Shown here piece after piece: positions 63,167 through 64,000 of a stretch of 64,000 nucleotides of DNA. Source of the DNA: Thalassococcus sp. S3 (GTDB lineage Bacteria; Pseudomonadota; Alphaproteobacteria; Rhodobacterales; Rhodobacteraceae); contig NZ_CP022304.1 of NCBI RefSeq assembly GCF_004216475.1, forward strand, positions 1 through 64,000. The letters are read 5' to 3'. Under the pieces are notes generated by a model. The model made no database searches. It was not told the DNA's origin and worked only from the letters and a program-made list of their open reading frames with translations. Position numbers and translations under genes: made by a program. Positions within the stretch are counted from its first letter, which is position 1, and every line of letters starts with the position of its first letter.

Positions 63167-63579
63167 TGGAATATACCACTGAAACACGGGCGCTGACCAA
63201 TGCCGCCACTCTCGCGATGCTGACGGCTGCGGTTGCCAAGGCCGAAGCCCTTGGTCAGCCGCAATGCATCGTGATTGTCGATGCCAGCGGCGAGCCTTTG
63301 GGAGAGATCCGCATGAGCGGGGCAAAATTTCTCAGCCGCAAAAGCGCCCGCGCCAAGGCACGCACTGCCGCCTCCATCCGCGCAGAGACATCGACGATCC
63401 CGGAAGCCGTTAGACCGCTCATCGCCGCCGCGACCGAGGGGGAGGTGACAGCGCTGGGGGGCGGCTTGCCCATTCGCATGCAGGGTCAGATTGTGGGCGG
63501 TATCGGCGTCGGTTCTGGCACGCCGGAGCAGGATATCGCGGTGGCGCGGGCCGCTCTGGAGGCCATCGGGGCCGCTTAG
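63166..63579 (+). CDS. GlcG/HbpS-family heme-binding-like protein
   Basis: 137-residue GlcG/HbpS (DUF336) protein: TNAATLAMLTAAVAKAEALGQPQCIVIVDASGEPLGEIRMSGAKFLSRKSARAKARTAAS, then GGGLPIRMQGQIVGGIGVGSGTPEQDIAVARAALEA. Members bind heme or assist oxidation enzymes, with no firm role here. It is the last gene of the plus-strand operon. Confidence 0.85.
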   Translation: MEYTTETRALTNAATLAMLTAAVAKAEALGQPQCIVIVDASGEPLGEIRMSGAKFLSRKSARAKARTAASIRAETSTIPEAVRPLIAAATEGEVTALGGGLPIRMQGQIVGGIGVGSGTPEQDIAVARAALEAIGAA

Positions 63580-63581
63580 GA

Positions 63582-64000
63582 TCAGCCGAACCGGATCTGA
63601 GCCTTGATTGCCTGAGACCTGTCGGATGCCATCTGAAACGCTGGCACCGCATCTTTCATGTCGAAGCTGTGCGTGATCAGAGGGCTCACATCTATAAACC
63701 CCTTTCGCATCATCTCGACAGCCAACGGGAACTCTGCGTGGAACCGAAAGGAGCCGCGTATCTCAAGTTCTTTTGCCGTCATCGCCTGCATCGGCAGGGT
63801 CATATCGCCCCCCAATCCAAGCTGAACGATCACGCCGCCCGGGCGCATCGCCGGCACTGCGCTGGCCAGAGCGGCGGCAGCCCCACTGCATTCGAAAAGA
63901 ACGTCAAAATGACCCCTGTCAGCCTGAAACGCGCTCAAGGGGTCTGATGCCTCGGCTACATTCACGGCCAGGTCGGCACCAATCTCGCGGGCCTTTTGCA
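63582..64000 (-). CDS. Zinc-type alcohol/L-idonate dehydrogenase, C-terminal part (runs off window)
   Basis: At least 138 residues; the frame stays open to base 64000, so the N-terminal two thirds are outside. GADLAVNVAEASDPLSAF, FDVLFECSGAAAALASAVPAMRPGGVIVQLGLGGDMTLPM and ELEIRGSFRFHAEFPLAVEMMRKGFIDVSPLITHSFDM are typical of the medium-chain dehydrogenase C terminus, closest in pattern to L-idonate 5-dehydrogenases. Convergent with the GlcG-like gene. Confidence 0.8.
   Translation of the reverse strand, partial: QKAREIGADLAVNVAEASDPLSAFQADRGHFDVLFECSGAAAALASAVPAMRPGGVIVQLGLGGDMTLPMQAMTAKELEIRGSFRFHAEFPLAVEMMRKGFIDVSPLITHSFDMKDAVPAFQMASDRSQAIKAQIRFG

Noticed and set aside
1..64000. tRNA, rRNA, CRISPR arrays and insertion sequences
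   Set aside because: I looked for clover-leaf-like sequence, regularly spaced repeats and transposase motifs and found none I could support.

Overview
The window is GC-rich, densely coding DNA from an aerobic anoxygenic phototroph, most likely a Roseobacter-group member of the Rhodobacteraceae (Alphaproteobacteria). The evidence is the gene order crtA-bchIDO / crtIB-tspO / crtCD / crtEF-bchCXYZ-pufQBALMC, the presence of crtA (spheroidenone branch), a tetrahaem pufC with no pufX, and TGT-N12-ACA (PpsR-type) boxes in the carotenoid and bch promoters. A parA-parB partition operon at the left edge, iteron-like repeats and a family of GTCCCCGCGGGGAC palindromes suggest that this photosynthesis gene cluster sits on an extrachromosomal replicon (plasmid or chromid). 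No replicase is visible; it would have to lie left of base 1.

Layout. 1-2703: iteron-like repeats, then parA and parB. 2688-6963 (minus): crtA-bchI-bchD-bchO, magnesium chelatase and spheroidene monooxygenase. 7082-10132 (plus): crtI-crtB-tspO. 10133-10577: a non-coding gap with a hairpin, two inverted copies of a dispersed element and a 16-bp palindrome. 10578-13021 (minus): crtD-crtC, where crtC has no usable in-frame start. 13132-24311 (plus): crtE-crtF-bchC-bchX-bchY-bchZ-pufQ-pufB-pufA-pufL-pufM-pufC, a superoperon ending in a terminator-like hairpin just before dxs (24492-26408).

26485-38719 is an accessory block, mostly on the minus strand: an alpha/beta hydrolase, P1-family peptidase, cupin, SDR and aldehyde dehydrogenase; a GNAT enzyme with an oligopeptide-type ABC transporter; a histone-deacetylase-like amidohydrolase; a class V aminotransferase; and a DmeRF-like metal efflux pair with its probable operator. 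38975-42887 returns to photosynthesis with bchG-pucC-bchP-idi (bacteriochlorophyll esterification and isoprenoid supply). 43011-44252 is an FAD monooxygenase.

44249-54859 is a polysaccharide locus: nucleotide-sugar epimerases, a glycosyltransferase, an export lipoprotein, an initiating sugar transferase, a CapD-type protein and a yjbH-yjbF-yjbE-like trio. 54924-64000 is a sugar-acid catabolic island: kdgK, a LacI-family regulator, an ABC sugar transporter, a b561-type cytochrome, an SMP-30 lactonase, a GlcG/HbpS-like protein and the C-terminal part of an alcohol/idonate-type dehydrogenase. Matching operators on both sides of the regulator tie kdgK and the transporter together.

The left half makes spheroidenone, performs the late bacteriochlorophyll steps and builds the RC-LH1 core. 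bchFNBHLM, puhA, acsF, lhaA and ppsR/ppaA are absent from the window, so phototrophy must depend on genes elsewhere on this replicon or on the chromosome.
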